64,000 nt of DNA from Styela clava (GCF_964204865.1 NC_135262.1:15376001-15440000), one strand, 5' to 3'; counted from the stretch's first letter, positions 15,401 to 26,171 are shown. The notes: a model not told the origin generated them from the letters alone. A program made the numbers and translations.

Positions 15401-18400
15401 TTTGATTATCACCGATTAAGCATGGGTCTTATATTCTTATTAGTTCTCCATGCTTAATTGGGTATAATCTAATGATAACTTTCGGGTGTGGTGTGGTAGG
15501 TATTTTCTATTTATTTGCGGTAACTAATATCTTGATGAAATTTGATTTTTCTAAACTGCAGTACACTTTTCAAATGGTCATGGTGAGCGTCAAATGCATT
15601 TTCAATGTTAAGTTATGTCCCTTTGTTGTGTCACAATGATTCTCCATTTTGTATTGTTTGTCATTTTGTATCGAATCAAAATATGATGGGCATTGATTGG
15701 CCCATACAATTTTTTCGTTGTTCCAGAAACTCAATCGAAATATTTCATTTGTTTTTTATTTTTGTGTGATTTATTACAAACTACAAATAAAAAATACCAT
15801 TTTGGCAAAATTCATATTTCATATTTAGGTTATTTCAAATTCCCCTTGAATTTTTTTTTTAGCCAATTTTAAACGAGCATTTTAATAAGATGAATTATTT
15901 TTATTTAAGGGGATTTATGTTCTAATAAAGTTCATTGTAATGATTTAGAACGGTTTCTTTGAATTGTAACAATTTATTTAATTTATTAAAGTTATTTGAA
16001 TAAGATTAGTTGGATTTTCTAAAGCCTTTGCGATTTATCAAATTTGTTAAATGTATTTTATTCATGAATAGATTTCACTATTTCTTTGTCTGGCGACTGT
16101 GATGTGCTATTTCTGTCGTTTTGATTTTCAGCAATTCCAAGAGGTTTTGGCTGTATATTGTCAAATTCAGCTTTACTTCTATAGCGTGTCAAAACCCACT
16201 GAGATTCGAACCCTTGACATCTTGGTTACCAGACGAGATCCATGATCTTGCACACTGTAGTATTGTTGCAAACGGAGTACAAAACATATTCACATATGTT
16301 GGTTCTGTGTTGATATTGTGTTTAACATTGTCTTTTCGTAAGAAAACATGTCCTAAAATCTTTATGGTTTACACAGTCATAATTTTTGTCATATATACCT
16401 ACTGGATACACTCAAATTATTATAATATATTGTGTCACTTATCATCCTCAGAACCGGTTCAACTTATCGAGCAGACGATTAACCCTCTTACGGGTGTTGT
16501 TGGTAAGAATATAAGTAATCATACAGCACGAGCACGGCACTGTGTCGCACGGTTAATTTTTGTTCAATAATTACTGATCTGTTGTGTAAAAATGTTCACA
16601 AAATTCAATGGTCTGTATTTTTGGAAGCTGATTTGAATCTAAATTACTAATTTCTTGAGATGCAAAAAAATTGATTTTAATTGCAGCTCTTCTAATTGGT
16701 GATGATTACTAGATTTACAAAATCTATTTTACAGCTTTGGGTAAATTTAGATTTCATATATCTTAATGGCGCGACCTAGCATTCGGGGCTAGTTTTACTC
16801 GATGTGTTCTTTTCATGGTTCTAGAATGCTTACTTTAGTCTTAATAATAAGGTAATTTTATTAGATTTCCCTCATTTTTGCCAAAAGTTAAGTTACATGT
16901 AAATGTTGTATCCTACCTAAGGAATTGAAGAATTTTTAGAAAAAGCATGTGAATAGAGATATTAGAATACTTATTCAATTTCTTTTTCCGCTGAAATAAC
17001 CTTAATAATCTTTTCGGTTTTCTTTTTCAAGTTTCAAATTATACTATTGTTGGAAAGATACCTTATGCATTTTTCCTGTTCACTCAAACTCACAAACTTT
17101 ATGTTCTATGTAATTGCATGGTTAAACACTCTTCTCTTTTATCCTTCATTCTAAATAATTTAAGAATCCTGATAATATATATTTTGATGATCGAAAAAAA
17201 TCAATGTTTCCATAGATACATGAATTACAGGTATTTATTTTGAAACTCCGCCATTGAACAAAACAATGAGACAAACACACAGTATAGAAATTCAAGGATG
17301 TTGATAACATTTTAAATTAAGTTCAAATCATGAGTACTATAAGGGCATTCTCATCTTGTGACATAGGGTATAAGTGAAAAAAAAAACATTGATATTCTTC
17401 TAATTGAGCGCTAATTAGCATTGTTGATAAAATATAACGGTAAATTTATTTGAAAAGCACAATCAGAAACTCTCTAATCAGGTTTCAAGGTTGTGAACAT
17501 TATGATAATGTCAATATAATGAAAGAAACTGTGGGGTTTTTCCAGGATTTAAGCTCATGATATAATGACATTGATACTTTTCTGTACTTGCTAAACAAAG
17601 TATAATTGTGTTTTAGAAGGGCAATGAAATAATTTAATAGGGCCTGATCTTCATATATTCTTTCTTCAATATTTTCGGATTTAATCCTGTAACAAATGGA
17701 AGGGAAAAGAAATAATCGAAATGAAAACAAGCCAAATATGTGAGGCGTAGATTCTAAAAAACAAAACTGCCAATTAAAATCTTTATAAACCTCGAAAAAT
17801 ACTATATTTTGTTTGTATTGTACAACCTATTGTCATGAAGTTAAATTGTATAATAAAGATTTTTTGATATTTGGATTTATGAAAGCCTGCATGTCAAATA
17901 TTTCAATGCTTTATGGTGTCTGTCACTACTGACAGTGCGGGGAGATGTACCAAAGAAATTCATTTTCAATTCAAAACAATAAATTTAGTTGGATTGAAGT
18001 TACTCCCATATTTTCTCAGACGTTCATTCAAGATTTGTATAATAATGGGTACTGCCATAGTGTGTACCAGGTTGAGGTATAATTTTATTCCGATTTTCCT
18101 TATTTTAGTTCTATTACGAGTTTGGGGACTATCTGTGTTAGCAAAGTAAATATACACAACTTCATGTAAAGTAGGGAACAAAATTAGTTATCTCCATATT
18201 GGTACACACACTTTTGAAGCGCCTGATTTTGTTGGTTCGCCATTGTTTGAAAATTCAATAAGTTTTTTTTACTCAAATACAAAGAACTATAAATATTATA
18301 TTTCAAATCCAATTTTAAATATGCTTTAGGATTTTCTATTCAGTGACACTTTTCACCATTTGCAAGTTTTGCTTTGTTTGTCACTTGTTTTATGTCATTT

Positions 18401-21400
18401 TGGGAAATGAAAACCTTTTGTCCTGAGATCTGAATGAAAAACTTGATAAGGGATATTGTATAAGGGTATTAACTGCCATACCATAGTTCTATATAATTTT
18501 GTTGCAGTGGTGCCTGTTACATCCTTCAAGTGTCCTTCACTTCTAATCGAGTGCTCATGACAAATTCTCCCTAACGAAATATCAATAGTGATGACAATTA
18601 ATCACAAGAAAAATAATTGCCCATAGAATAATGAAAAATATATCCGAGTAAAATGAGATTTATGAGCATTTTAAAAACATACATTCTTCATGAATATTTA
18701 CGATTTGTCACTTTCATGTTGAGATATGTGACATGAAATACCACATAGTCACTTATATCTTCTTATCTATCTTATTTGATTGATGAAATGACATAGACAA
18801 TATGTCTTAGTTTGTGTGCTAAATTAGAAAATCTTTGCAATGCTATAGATTTTGATAATTTCATTCTAATACTTTGAGATGAATATATTTAGGCATGTTT
18901 TTTAAAAATTTGTTTTAGGATATTTTTAATTTCTTTTAACATAAAGTAGAAATTAATAAAAAGCATGAACCTCATTTTATTAGTTTTTTTGGTTTTGAAT
19001 AAGCAGTGTTTTTACGACATAACACGTAAAAACACCAACTAATATGGAATTTTTTTTCTGTGTTTTATTGAAAATTTGCATCTGTAAATCAATGATTCTC
19101 CAAAAAAAAATTTTGATTCAATTTTTTGGATAATTTTTGTGGTAATTTGCAGTGTATTCAATTTGTTTATTGATAACGTAATGTACACTTATTATTTACC
19201 TCTCCTATAACTCTGATTCCTGATAATAATAGTTGTAATATTACTGTTCACCCCAGTCAACTCTATGTGGACATATCCCTAGAAATATTCTAGGATGTAA
19301 ATTTATCTACCAACTTATTAGTGAGGTTATGTTTCATCACAGTTGTTTGTAATTCAAAGGAAATCAACATTTTTAAAACGCTTAGTTCATAAATGAAAAT
19401 TTGCTGGGGAATTAGAGATCACCCTCTTTTATTAAAATTTGCGATACCACCCAGTAAAAATATTAAATGAAGTCGAAATTACATCACAAACAACTGAATT
19501 ACAATGATATCTGAAGTTTTATAAGTATAAGTTCCATTATTTTTAACATCTATAGTAAAGTTCCATTCTGTGCAGCCATATAACTCAAATTGTATTAATG
19601 CTGATTTTTTGATATTTTTCAAAAGCTCCATCTGTCTTGGTTGAAACATGTCCATCTCTTAATTCATCACACGGTGAAATGCCTATTAAAGAAGAACCAG
19701 AAGATGAAGGAATCACATTTTCAGTGGCCGCTATCGATGGTATGATAATTCAGTTTTTATTTGTTTAGAAAGCAGACTGTCCTTCTCTATCAACTACGCT
19801 ATACTTGAACTTTAAAATGAACTGAAATTTAAATCATCCTGAAAATAAGTAAATTCGTAGCTTTGCGTTTGAAAGTGTTCATTGAGAAAATCCATTTACA
19901 AGTATATTTACATTACATGAGAATCATGATTCTAACAACATTTGGCGTATCTTGCTAAGAACCAGTAACACACTTAGAATACTCTGGTTAATCTAGGCCA
20001 GTATTAGCTTTCATATGAAACTATGAACACACTGGAACCAAGTCAGTACTGTAAGCTACCATCATATTTTTAGTCGTAACTCCTTCAAACAGAATAATTT
20101 TGATCCTAATTCAATTCAAATACGTTCTTACCTAATGACTTATCGTTACTTCTTCCATTTCCCATTTCATTGCTATCAACATATTGTATATCACGCTAAT
20201 TCACACTCAAGAAAAATGAAAAGCAAAAAAAAATGAAATTTTTGCCAAGTTTTGAGAGCCCGAGGAGAATGGTCAATTAAAAAGATTTTTTTATAAATTT
20301 TTTTTTTTTTCAGAGCCTGATTCAAAACTTCCTGATGATGAGGAAGCAAAAGAATCAAACAAGGAGAATCATGACGTAGCATTGAATAAAGAGCTTCCAT
20401 GGCGAACTGAAATTCCATCAGTAGCAATTTGTGACCCAAGAGAAAGAGCAGGATCTCTTCATCCACATTATTATGGTGAAGATTCTGAAGATGAGGAGCC
20501 AGGTAAAATGTTTGATTAAAATTAATTTAGAATTACCGGTAATTGTTTGATTGAAGCGTAGCCTAAATGGAGTGATTTTAGATTTAAGTTTGGTGTGGAT
20601 AGTAGCTATGAGTAACAAAGGAATGTTTAATAAAAAAATTTACACTATCAGAAACTCCGTTTTTGTATATTATATCTTTGTGCAAGTCGTATGGACATAT
20701 ATAAAAATTATATGAGAATGCCACCATAAAGGGTGTTCGAAAAATTTCACTTTATCCCAAAGTAATAACAATAAAAAAATCTGCCCGATTTTATAGAAAG
20801 TTTAATTATATTGTATAATAAATTAGAAATACAGGCGCAATAGGAACTATCAGGTAATAAACGAAGACAAAGAAATTTTTAATTTTCACCACTACAAAAT
20901 TGGGCAACATTTTTTGGACACCCTGTATATTGATATAATTTGAAGAAGCAGAGTGGTGATAATATTTTGTGCGAAGAAATAATAATAACTCCAGGGAATT
21001 CATGAATTGCTAGGAAAGTGAATGAACATGATGCATAAATTCAATTTATTATTTAAATTATCCCAATTTAACAAAAAAAAGCACTGGTATTGCCATTTTT
21101 GAAAACTTCCTTTACCTGTGCAAATGTTTGGAGTGATGGTGTAATAATGCTAGTCTCAAAATCTGTAACATTTTACTAAGTAGAATTGTGTTGTGAGAGT
21201 GGTTTGATTGAGGCATTATGTATGACAGCATAATGCCTTTTTGTACTAATAAAGTTTTTTTGATTTACTACACAACAGGAACCTCTCATAACACTAACAA
21301 TAATAATGCAACAGCGGAGAGTGAACAAGAATCCTCCTCAAGTCCATTTTTTCCTAAAAGGACTCATAGCGAGCCAGCAATAAAGAATACTACGAGTGTC

Positions 21401-21508
21401 ACACTCGAATGCGACCCTGAAGAAGTTTCACCCTCCGTGCCCTTATTATTTAAACCAGAGGACATCGAAGTCGAAATTTTTAAAAATCTGGCAGAAGATG
21501 AAGTTTGA
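488..21508 (+). CDS. Na+/H+ exchanger, SLC9A (NHE1-5 clade), 3' part of gene, 11 exons
   Basis: Plasma-membrane-type sodium/proton antiporter that exports H+ in exchange for Na+. The 5' exons lie left of the window. Exons read by frame and splice sites: 488-708, 1384-1586, 4072-4161, 5832-5902, 9423-9562, 10268-10370, 11004-11142, 13322-13466, 19626-19739, 20314-20502, 21279-21508 (stop TGA). All junction phases agree, giving about 547 residues. The first two exons encode the last membrane segments, with the family motifs KMLAGMCETIIFMLLGI, TIYRAIG and YGGLRGAIAFSL. Then come FVQGSTIRPIVELL and IEDCIGHRGHHYW, the start of the cytoplasmic regulatory tail. The tail continues with basic stretches (KRQEQEILIRRRIHNRR, the region where NHEs bind CHP and calmodulin) and acidic Ser-rich blocks. 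It ends in EDEV, which resembles a class III PDZ ligand. Exon 8 needs the donor after 13466 rather than the better-looking one after 13462 to keep frame. The IEDICGHxGHHxW-like region recalls NHE1 and the membrane part recalls NHE2/3/5, so I do not assign a paralogue. Confidence 0.9.
821..1120. mobile_element. hAT-like MITE in exchanger intron
   Basis: The ends are inverted repeats: left CAAGGCTTCTCAAACT and right the complement of CAGGGATTCTCAAACT. The flanking 8-mers GTTTAGAG and ATTTATAA agree at 5 of 8 positions, as expected of an old 8-bp target duplication. The CAGKGRTTCTCAAACT terminus is typical of hAT elements. No transposase frame is present. Confidence 0.65.
1310..1355. mobile_element. 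hAT right-end fragment
   Basis: The segment GCCTGCGGCC followed by AAAGTTTGGTAACCCCTG closely resembles the right end of the element at 11220-12665 (CCCGCGGTCA, then AAGTTTGGTGACCCCTG). Its left part is not recognisable. Confidence 0.5.
1587..4071 (+). other. 2.5 kb exchanger intron
   Basis: AT-rich intron with no convincing exon. The only recognisable content is a SINE 3' fragment at about 3600-3710, listed separately. Confidence 0.6.
3600..3710 (+). mobile_element. SINE 3' body fragment
   Basis: Contains CAGGGTGTAAAAAATTGGGT followed by an AATGCTAAACCG-like and TTCTGATTCTTC-like tail. The same body is seen at 5140-5230 and, in diverged form, at 46740-46800 downstream of a tRNA-like head. 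The tRNA-like head is degraded here. Confidence 0.5.
5095..5290 (+). mobile_element. tRNA-derived SINE, partial
   Basis: A B-box-like GGGTTCTAATTCC is followed by the shared body (CAGGGTGTAAAAAATTGGGT, then AATGCCGAACTGGAG and TTCATTCGAAAATA). The first half of the tRNA-like head is too diverged to read. Confidence 0.5.
5347..5797. mobile_element. hAT-like MITE with degenerate ends
   Basis: Left end CAGAGTTTCCCAAATTTTTT plus GGGCCACGGCCCCC. The right end has CCCCAGGGGTTTGCAGACCC and then the complement of CTAAGGGTTTCCAAAC. Flanks CTAAAG and CTAAGG suggest a decayed target duplication. It holds a 146-codon open frame at 5293-5733 that resembles no known protein, so I treat it as chance coding within the element. 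Confidence 0.6.
6969..7284 (+). repeat. two-copy tandem repeat, 168-bp unit, derived from R1 MITE
   Basis: Two head-to-tail copies begin at 6969 and 7137 (GGTTCCAGTTCGGGGGCTGT) and end at CGACGCA. The unit contains the 3' half of the dispersed R1 element plus an extra tail. A third partial copy of the R1 middle precedes it at about 6900-6968. Confidence 0.75.
7290..8480. repeat. region with about 12 dispersed GGACTTAG / CTAAGTCC words
   Basis: Near 7301, 7491, 7544, 7582, 7633, 7671, 7803, 7854, 7972, 8089, 8216 and 8461 the sequence repeats the word GGACTTAG or its complement, with small variations. Spacing is irregular and both orientations occur. No coding frame spans it. It may be the body of an unclassified DNA transposon with transposase-binding repeats; that is inference. 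Confidence 0.5.
8921..9135 (+). mobile_element. R1 MITE copy
   Basis: Dispersed repeat of about 210 bp. Its first and last 23 bases form an imperfect inverted repeat: GTAGTATGTGTACC near the left end versus GGTACACTTACTTCTGGAG at the right. Inside are TTAGTTCTATNACGAGTT, CTGTCTGTGTTAGCCAA and GTTACCTCCATATTGG. Open frames across it are repeat shadows. Confidence 0.7.
9632..9911. mobile_element. mariner/Tc1-like MITE, TA duplication
   Basis: The ends are inverted repeats of about 23 bp (left CAGTGATACCTCGGTAGTCG, right the complement of CAGTGATACCTCAGTAGTCG). It is flanked on both sides by TA. The 280-bp element has no transposase and lies in an exchanger intron. Confidence 0.8.
10531..10830 (-). 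repeat. tandem array of R2 repeat units, about 130 bp each
   Basis: The word CAACAACAAGAACAATAGCA recurs at 10531, 10664 and 10791. It is followed each time by GTAGAAATTTGNAATYGATT-like sequence. This is the reverse orientation of the R2 family seen at 34.5-38.5 kb (TTGTTGTTCTTGTTC, then ACCAATTGCTTTGAAATTTT). Confidence 0.65.
11220..12665. mobile_element. hAT-like element, 1446 bp, with perfect 8-bp target duplication
   Basis: Terminal inverted repeats CAGGGGTCACCAAAC and GTTTGGTGACCCCTG are flanked by identical 8-mers CGTTAGAT at 11212-11219 and 12666-12673. Subterminal CCGGCCCGCGRCGTCATTTT words repeat near the left end. No recognisable transposase remains, so it is a non-autonomous or decayed copy inside an exchanger intron. 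Confidence 0.85.
12845..13260 (+). mobile_element. tRNA-like SINE head split by a hAT-like MITE
   Basis: An A-box-like GCCAGGTGGTTAAAGC at 12850 continues after an insertion with a B-box-like AGGTTACACATC near 13231. The insertion (about 12873-13204) has ends GGGGTGTGTGCAAC and GTTGCACACCCTT. It is flanked by CATTAGAC and CGTTAGAC, a target duplication with one mismatch, and it carries GGCGGCCCGTGAG near its left end. Confidence 0.6.
13687..13860 (+). mobile_element. truncated copy of the mariner-like MITE
   Basis: Begins TA then CAGTGATACCTCGATAGTCG like the complete copy at 9632, but no matching right end is found before the sequence diverges. Confidence 0.6.
14510..14717 (+). mobile_element. 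R1 MITE copy with 8-bp target duplication
   Basis: The copy has recognisable left (GTAGTATGTGTACCAGG) and right (TACTTCTGGAGCAC) ends. It is flanked by identical 8-mers GATATTTT at 14502-14509 and 14718-14725. This defines the element's borders. Confidence 0.75.
15247..15279 (+). CDS. candidate 33-nt cassette exon of the Na+/H+ exchanger
   Basis: Inside the large exchanger intron (13467-19625). It is preceded by the acceptor-like TTTGCTTTCCAG and followed by a GTAATT donor. Read with one base carried from the upstream exon it gives LATIYNRRQS. It both enters and leaves in phase 1, exactly the phase of the flanking exons, so it can be included or skipped without a frameshift. Its length is too short for coding statistics. 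It may be chance. Confidence 0.35.
16195..16262 (-). mobile_element. tRNA-like SINE remnant
   Basis: On the minus strand a B-box-like GGGTTCGAATCTC follows a hairpin resembling an anticodon arm, with a decayed A-box-like segment before it. There is no complete tRNA fold, so a SINE or tRNA relic is more likely than a functional tRNA. Confidence 0.4.
16452..16502 (+). CDS. candidate 51-nt cassette exon of the Na+/H+ exchanger
   Basis: Lies between a good acceptor (TTATCATCCTCAG) and a good donor (GTAAGA) in the same large intron. In phase 1 it reads PVQLIEQTINPLTGVV without a stop and joins in frame to the next sure exon (APSVLVETC). It is symmetric (phase 1 to phase 1), so inclusion would insert 17 residues into the cytoplasmic tail. 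It is not required to make the frame work. Confidence 0.4.
16503..19625 (+). other. remainder of the large exchanger intron
   Basis: AT-rich DNA with one R1 copy (18047-18222) and no convincing exon. The next sure exon begins at 19626. Confidence 0.5.
18047..18222 (+). mobile_element. R1 MITE copy, internally shortened
   Basis: Carries GTGTGTACCAGGTT, ATTTTAGTTCTATTACGAG, CTGTGTTAGCAAAGT and CTCCATATTGGTACAC in the R1 order. The CCCTGCCCATAGG segment is missing. Confidence 0.65.
20729..20925. mobile_element. mariner-like MITE in last exchanger intron
   Basis: The ends AAGGGTGTTCGAAAAA and the complement of CAGGGTGTCCAAAAAA form an inverted repeat flanked by TA on each side. The length is 197 bp. 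Confidence 0.7.
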
Positions 21509-24134
21509 TGCATTGATTTGTGTTGATTCAGCACTTTTTGAGGCATTTTGCGTAGCATGCTTTGCATATAGAATACTGTAGCTGCAACTGATATAATCTG
21601 GAGTTTCAAAAGTATTTATAATCTATGCTTTGCAACGTGCTTCACTGAAAAAATTTTTTGTTCTTTTTCAGTTGTGCATTTGCGTGTTTTTAAAAATTTC
21701 TTACAGTATTTTCTGTCAACGTATATTTCTGCGGAATGTTAAGTTTGGGTATTTTTTCTGTGATAAGCTTTTTGATATTTGAATAATGCTTCACGATTCA
21801 TACCAGTATTGTTCTTTTTTAGGGGAGAAATTGCAATATATGCCAAATACTTTACAATTTGACATAAATCATGATATCACAGAAAAAGTAAATTTGAAAC
21901 CAAGAAAGGGATAATTTGGACGTTATGTATTTCTTGATAAAAAAATTTTCGAGTTCCACTCTTCTTTCTTAAATCTCGTCTTAAATAACAACTGGATACA
22001 AAAAATGATATCATGCACGAATAGCCCAATGTGCAACATGTATTTTTAATATCTTTGTCATAGCCCTATTTCGATTACGACCAATCTAAAATTTATTCTA
22101 TAAAGTTCCTAATTGAATAATGTGACTATGTTGCAACTCATACCTATTCAAAGTATTTTAGAAGTTTTCCATATCACCTCTCTAACATAACTAAATACTG
22201 GAAAAGTTCTTGAAATGTAAATTTAAACTCAGGGAATATACCAGTTTAATGAAGAAAATTGTGCTTCATGTGAAACTTTTTTCAGCGTCAACTATTTACC
22301 TGTAATATGCATTACTGTAAATTTTTCATTTGTTGTAGAGCTGCTGACAAAGGACACAAAAATGTATCATTTTTTTTCTTGAGTTTTTAACATATGATTA
22401 TATTTATTTATATATTAAATCACATTTTGCACACAAATTGTGAATACCCACAGCTGTAAGATATTTAATTAAGATGATGCTGTTTACATGCTAGAACGTC
22501 AACAATGTATAGTTTATATGAAAGTCGATGCACTTCATTTTCTTCATTTTCAACCGATATATACAGTATAGTCAAATTGGATCAATTCAGAATTTGTTGT
22601 TATGGTAACGCTTTGTCTTCTGTAGAAACTACATATTTTTAATGTAGGATGTACATCTTAAATTAATTTTTCTATTACAATATGGGTCTGCCTTTTAGGG
22701 TTGGGTAATTCTGATATTTCAAAATATCAAAAATATGGAACAAAAGGAAACTATTCTATGTCGACTTCCAGGGGTGAGAAAAAACTTGTTGCAGTGTGTT
22801 TTTTCCCCGAAAAATAATAATCATATTATGTGTATTTCTGCTACCTAGATATTTTACAATGCTAAATTAGTATAGATGCTGTGGAATCGAGCATTTTCAA
22901 GGAATTTCCATCTCAATTTATATTATCTGAAATATAATCAGTCAAACAATGACCAACTAAAATTTTCTATCACATATTGGCATGTCACATATTGGCAGTT
23001 TAAATAATATCTATTGTTTTGCTTGAGCTGTGCTATTGCTTTGCACTCTCCTGACCAAACTTTCACTTCTGTATTTATTAAGTGGAGAACAACATTCTAT
23101 CAAACAAAAATAATTTCCCAAATACAGTAACCTCAATGACTTATACACAGTAATTCTGTAACGTACCTTTTACATTCCAACTGCAAAAGACTCAATTTCA
23201 ACTTTACAATTTTCATTATGAATCAAAAAATAGAATTCGGTGCAATTTTAAGGAGTCCCCCCCTTTTTCATTCTCACAATTTATAGCAAATAATGGTAAA
23301 TTAGTCACTTTGAGTTATTTAAAAAATTAGCCTAGCTCCTACGTAATTAACAAGTAGTGAGTCATAAGATGGAATTGATTTGGATATGGTAATTGATTCA
23401 GTCAAAATATTCCAATTCTTTAGTCTATTTTCCAAGTTGGTCACTTAAACAGCACTGCCTGTGATTTATATTATGATGATTCATTCTTAGTTCATAGTAA
23501 TTTAAATGTAATTTATAGGTCTTATTTCTATCTGCTATGTTTCTAAATGCCAAACCTATATATAATGCTATTGCTTATGTATTTCTTAGTGAAAGAGCAT
23601 CTTTATATGAATATAAGTAAGAGCAAAATTATTATACCTATTTCTATCCTGGCCTCCGAGCTAATAAAAGACTTAACAACAGTTCTAGCAAGTTTGGAGT
23701 GTTGGTTTTGTGACTCTTGCGTGATTTAAACAATTTGCAGTAAAAATAACAATATAGAATTGAAATGCAAGATTGTATTTTGTGTTTACTTTTGGTGCAG
23801 CTCTGGAACTTTAACGGAAGACTAAATATTTAACTCAATCTGCGGACTTGGAGTTAACAAAATTTATAAGTCTCAGACACTGAGAGAATTAATTCCATAT
23901 ATGCAAGGTTCTTTTATAAACTTTTATGAGAGCTTAGGATGAGAGCTTAGGAAACTCATTGTTTTTTGACTTCTTTTACCGCCTTAGAATTCTGAAATTT
24001 CAACTCTACAATCATAACTTGAATTAGAATTACTATTGAGGTTCAATTAAACAAATTCTGTGGTTTCAACCTTCATGATTAAACATTCTCATTCAAGTTA
24101 GATCGAGATTAACTTCCAGTTTTAAATTAAGCAG
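21509..24134 (+). other. exchanger 3' untranslated region or downstream intron
   Basis: AT-rich sequence after the exchanger stop codon. No further coding exon is visible until the candidate alternative last exon at 24135. Confidence 0.5.
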
Positions 24135-24256
24135 CAAATGATGCCACCATCATCCCTGAAGAAATACTGCAGAAGCTTCGTGAGACCGCAGACGCAGTCA
24201 TACAGAATGACTTTGCCCAGGACGAAGATGACAAAGAGTCAACGTGGAGGATTTGA
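24135..24256 (+). CDS. probable alternative last exon (Na+/H+ exchanger), or last exon of an unseen gene
   Basis: After an acceptor (ATTAAGCAG) the sequence is open for 39 codons. It reads NDATIIPEEILQKLRE, then an acidic stretch, and ends STWRI followed by TGA. It needs one base from the preceding exon. The exchanger exon ending at 20502 supplies that phase, giving an alternative C-terminus that replaces the 76 residues encoded at 21279-21508. The acidic, helix-forming composition suits the exchanger tail. No other upstream exon on this strand competes for it. The link is inference; the exon-like character is directly visible. Confidence 0.5.
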
Positions 24257-25412
24257 ATACTTATTAACCATCTTGAACGCCATTCTTCATAACTTTCTAG
24301 CATAGTCTGGCTTTATCTAATCAGGACATATTATATCTTTATTCATCCATCCTCATGTTTTGAAACTAGCTGTTCCAGGCATAAAAGGTATTGTTAAAGC
24401 AAGTCATTCCCAAGCAAAATATTGGTTTTGAATGTGTAAAGCGATATGTGTGGCATTCTCCTTCCAACAGGAGTATAAAGTGTAATCTTAATAGTGCTTC
24501 TGGTCAGTGCTTTGAAGTCGTTTGAGTTTTGCTGTTTTTATTAACAGAGCGTGCGTAGAAATTTCTGATGATAACTAAAAAAACATTATTAACAAGAAAG
24601 CTTGCATATGCATAAACACTTCAGATTTCATGAAGCAAGAGTATAAATTTCACTCCGGAATTGTAAATCTTTGTATAACAATTGTCATTTTGTTTGAATA
24701 TTTTATAGAAAATCATTGTTAATAATGTGATTGAAGTAAAAGACTGTCAAAGCTTTTGAGTCATATAACTTGTGTGTATACCAGCGCGACAAGATTAAAA
24801 GCCATTTTTCTTTGCAAATGTTAATCAATATATCATTTCTACAAGACTGCCTCAACTTACTTATTATCAATGTTCTGACATCCATCTATTTGTTATATTC
24901 CAGAATGCAATGCAATATTAAGTAGTCTAAAGCTTATAAATATCTGATTCTGAATATAACAAATCCTGAGCTTGCTTATTTTTTGTGCCATCAATCACTA
25001 TTGTAAATGATCAACAAGAAACCCAAAAATATATTATTTGTATATAAGCAGAAAGAAAATGTATATTGTTCAACAATACAGGCAGTATGAAATAGTAGAA
25101 CTCAAGAAGTACAACAACATGCATCCGCAAATAGGTATACTGCATTGTATTTCATGTGTTAGGACTTAGGGAGTTCCAAGACAGATGAGATTGCTTAAGG
25201 TCGGCAAGAAGCAGTATGCGACCTTGAATCAATGCCACTCTTTGTCAGTAGGCTGGTTAAAATGATTTATAACAAAGTATTGATGTAAAGTAGTTCATTT
25301 GGAATACTGGTTGCTAACTAGAATACCCAATATTCAGGTATAGGCAGATATCTCAAACACAATTGAATTGCTAGCATGCATGTTTTAGGGTACAATTCCG
25401 TACAATCAACAC
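24257..25412. other. intergenic stretch between convergent exchanger and SBDS genes
   Basis: No gene recognised. It should hold the 3' untranslated regions of both convergent genes. I see no clear AATAAA close to the SBDS stop. Confidence 0.5.
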
Positions 25413-26171
25413 TCATTCTAAAACCTCTTCCACTTCTTTCATTTCCTTCAAGTTCAAAACTTCTGTGCTTCCTTTTCCCCTTGTTTCCTTACTTATCAAT
25501 TCTTCAATTTGTCTATAACTACCAGGATCAATTAAACAAACGATTTCAAGTCCATCCGTGAACTCCTCGTTTTCAATAGATTTGAAAAGCGGTCTCAACT
25601 TCTCTTTGATTGATTTTGAGGTCTTACCCGGTATGTACAATTTCATTCTCATTTGTGCACGTTCGATAGAGATTTTTTCTTGTAATAATTTAATGACTTG
25701 TAAAGCTTGTTGCTTGGCGTTTCTATTCATGTTGATAGAATAATGTATGTCTTCTTTCATTGCACGCTCAATAACAGTAACTGTGTATGGACGCTTCGTT
25801 TCGGGGTTAACGCACATTTCAGAAACCATTGTTGCAATATCTCGATATTTTGATTCAAGATGGTCACTGCGTTCTTTTTCTGAAACTTGTAATTCTCCCT
25901 TTGCCAAAATTTCAACACATATTTTTGTGACATCATCTGTACCGAATGATTTCTTCAAATCCTCTTTCTTAGCAACTTGTCCTTTAGATACATTTGTGAA
26001 TATCGCATCAGTTTGAAGCACTTCATCGATATCTTTCTCAGATTTGTTACGCCAAGACATTACTTTGTTCTTGTAGCAGGCAATTTCAAACCTCTTTCCA
26101 CCTTTTTTCATACGCACGACTGCTACATTTGTCAACCGCACTTGGTTGACAGGAGTGAATATTAATGACAT
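25413..26171 (-). CDS. SBDS: SBDS ribosome maturation factor, uninterrupted
   Basis: 252-residue orthologue of the Shwachman-Bodian-Diamond syndrome protein (human 250). SBDS works with the GTPase EFL1 to release eIF6 from pre-60S subunits in the cytoplasm. Resemblance runs end to end. The N-terminal FYSH domain includes [26 protein letters not shown] and [13 protein letters not shown]. The middle includes [23 protein letters not shown] and [12 protein letters not shown]. The C-terminal domain includes [10 protein letters not shown] and [17 protein letters not shown] at 26171 matches the usual start (MSLIFTP versus MSIFTP). The coding region has no intron, whereas vertebrate genes have several. 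I see no poly(A) tract immediately after the stop, so this is either intron loss or an old retrocopy. The frame is intact and no key block is missing. Its upstream side, from about 230 bp, is occupied by a fold-back element. Confidence 0.97.
   Translation of the reverse strand: MSLIFTPVNQVRLTNVAVVRMKKGGKRFEIACYKNKVMSWRNKSEKDIDEVLQTDAIFTNVSKGQVAKKEDLKKSFGTDDVTKICVEILAKGELQVSEKERSDHLESKYRDIATMVSEMCVNPETKRPYTVTVIERAMKEDIHYSINMNRNAKQQALQVIKLLQEKISIERAQMRMKLYIPGKTSKSIKEKLRPLFKSIENEEFTDGLEIVCLIDPGSYRQIEELISKETRGKGSTEVLNLKEMKEVEEVLE

Noticed and set aside
16121..16570. 149-codon open frame as an exchanger exon
   Set aside because: It spans a tRNA-like remnant and T-rich sequence. Only its last 51 bases have exon-like borders, and those are listed as a candidate cassette exon.
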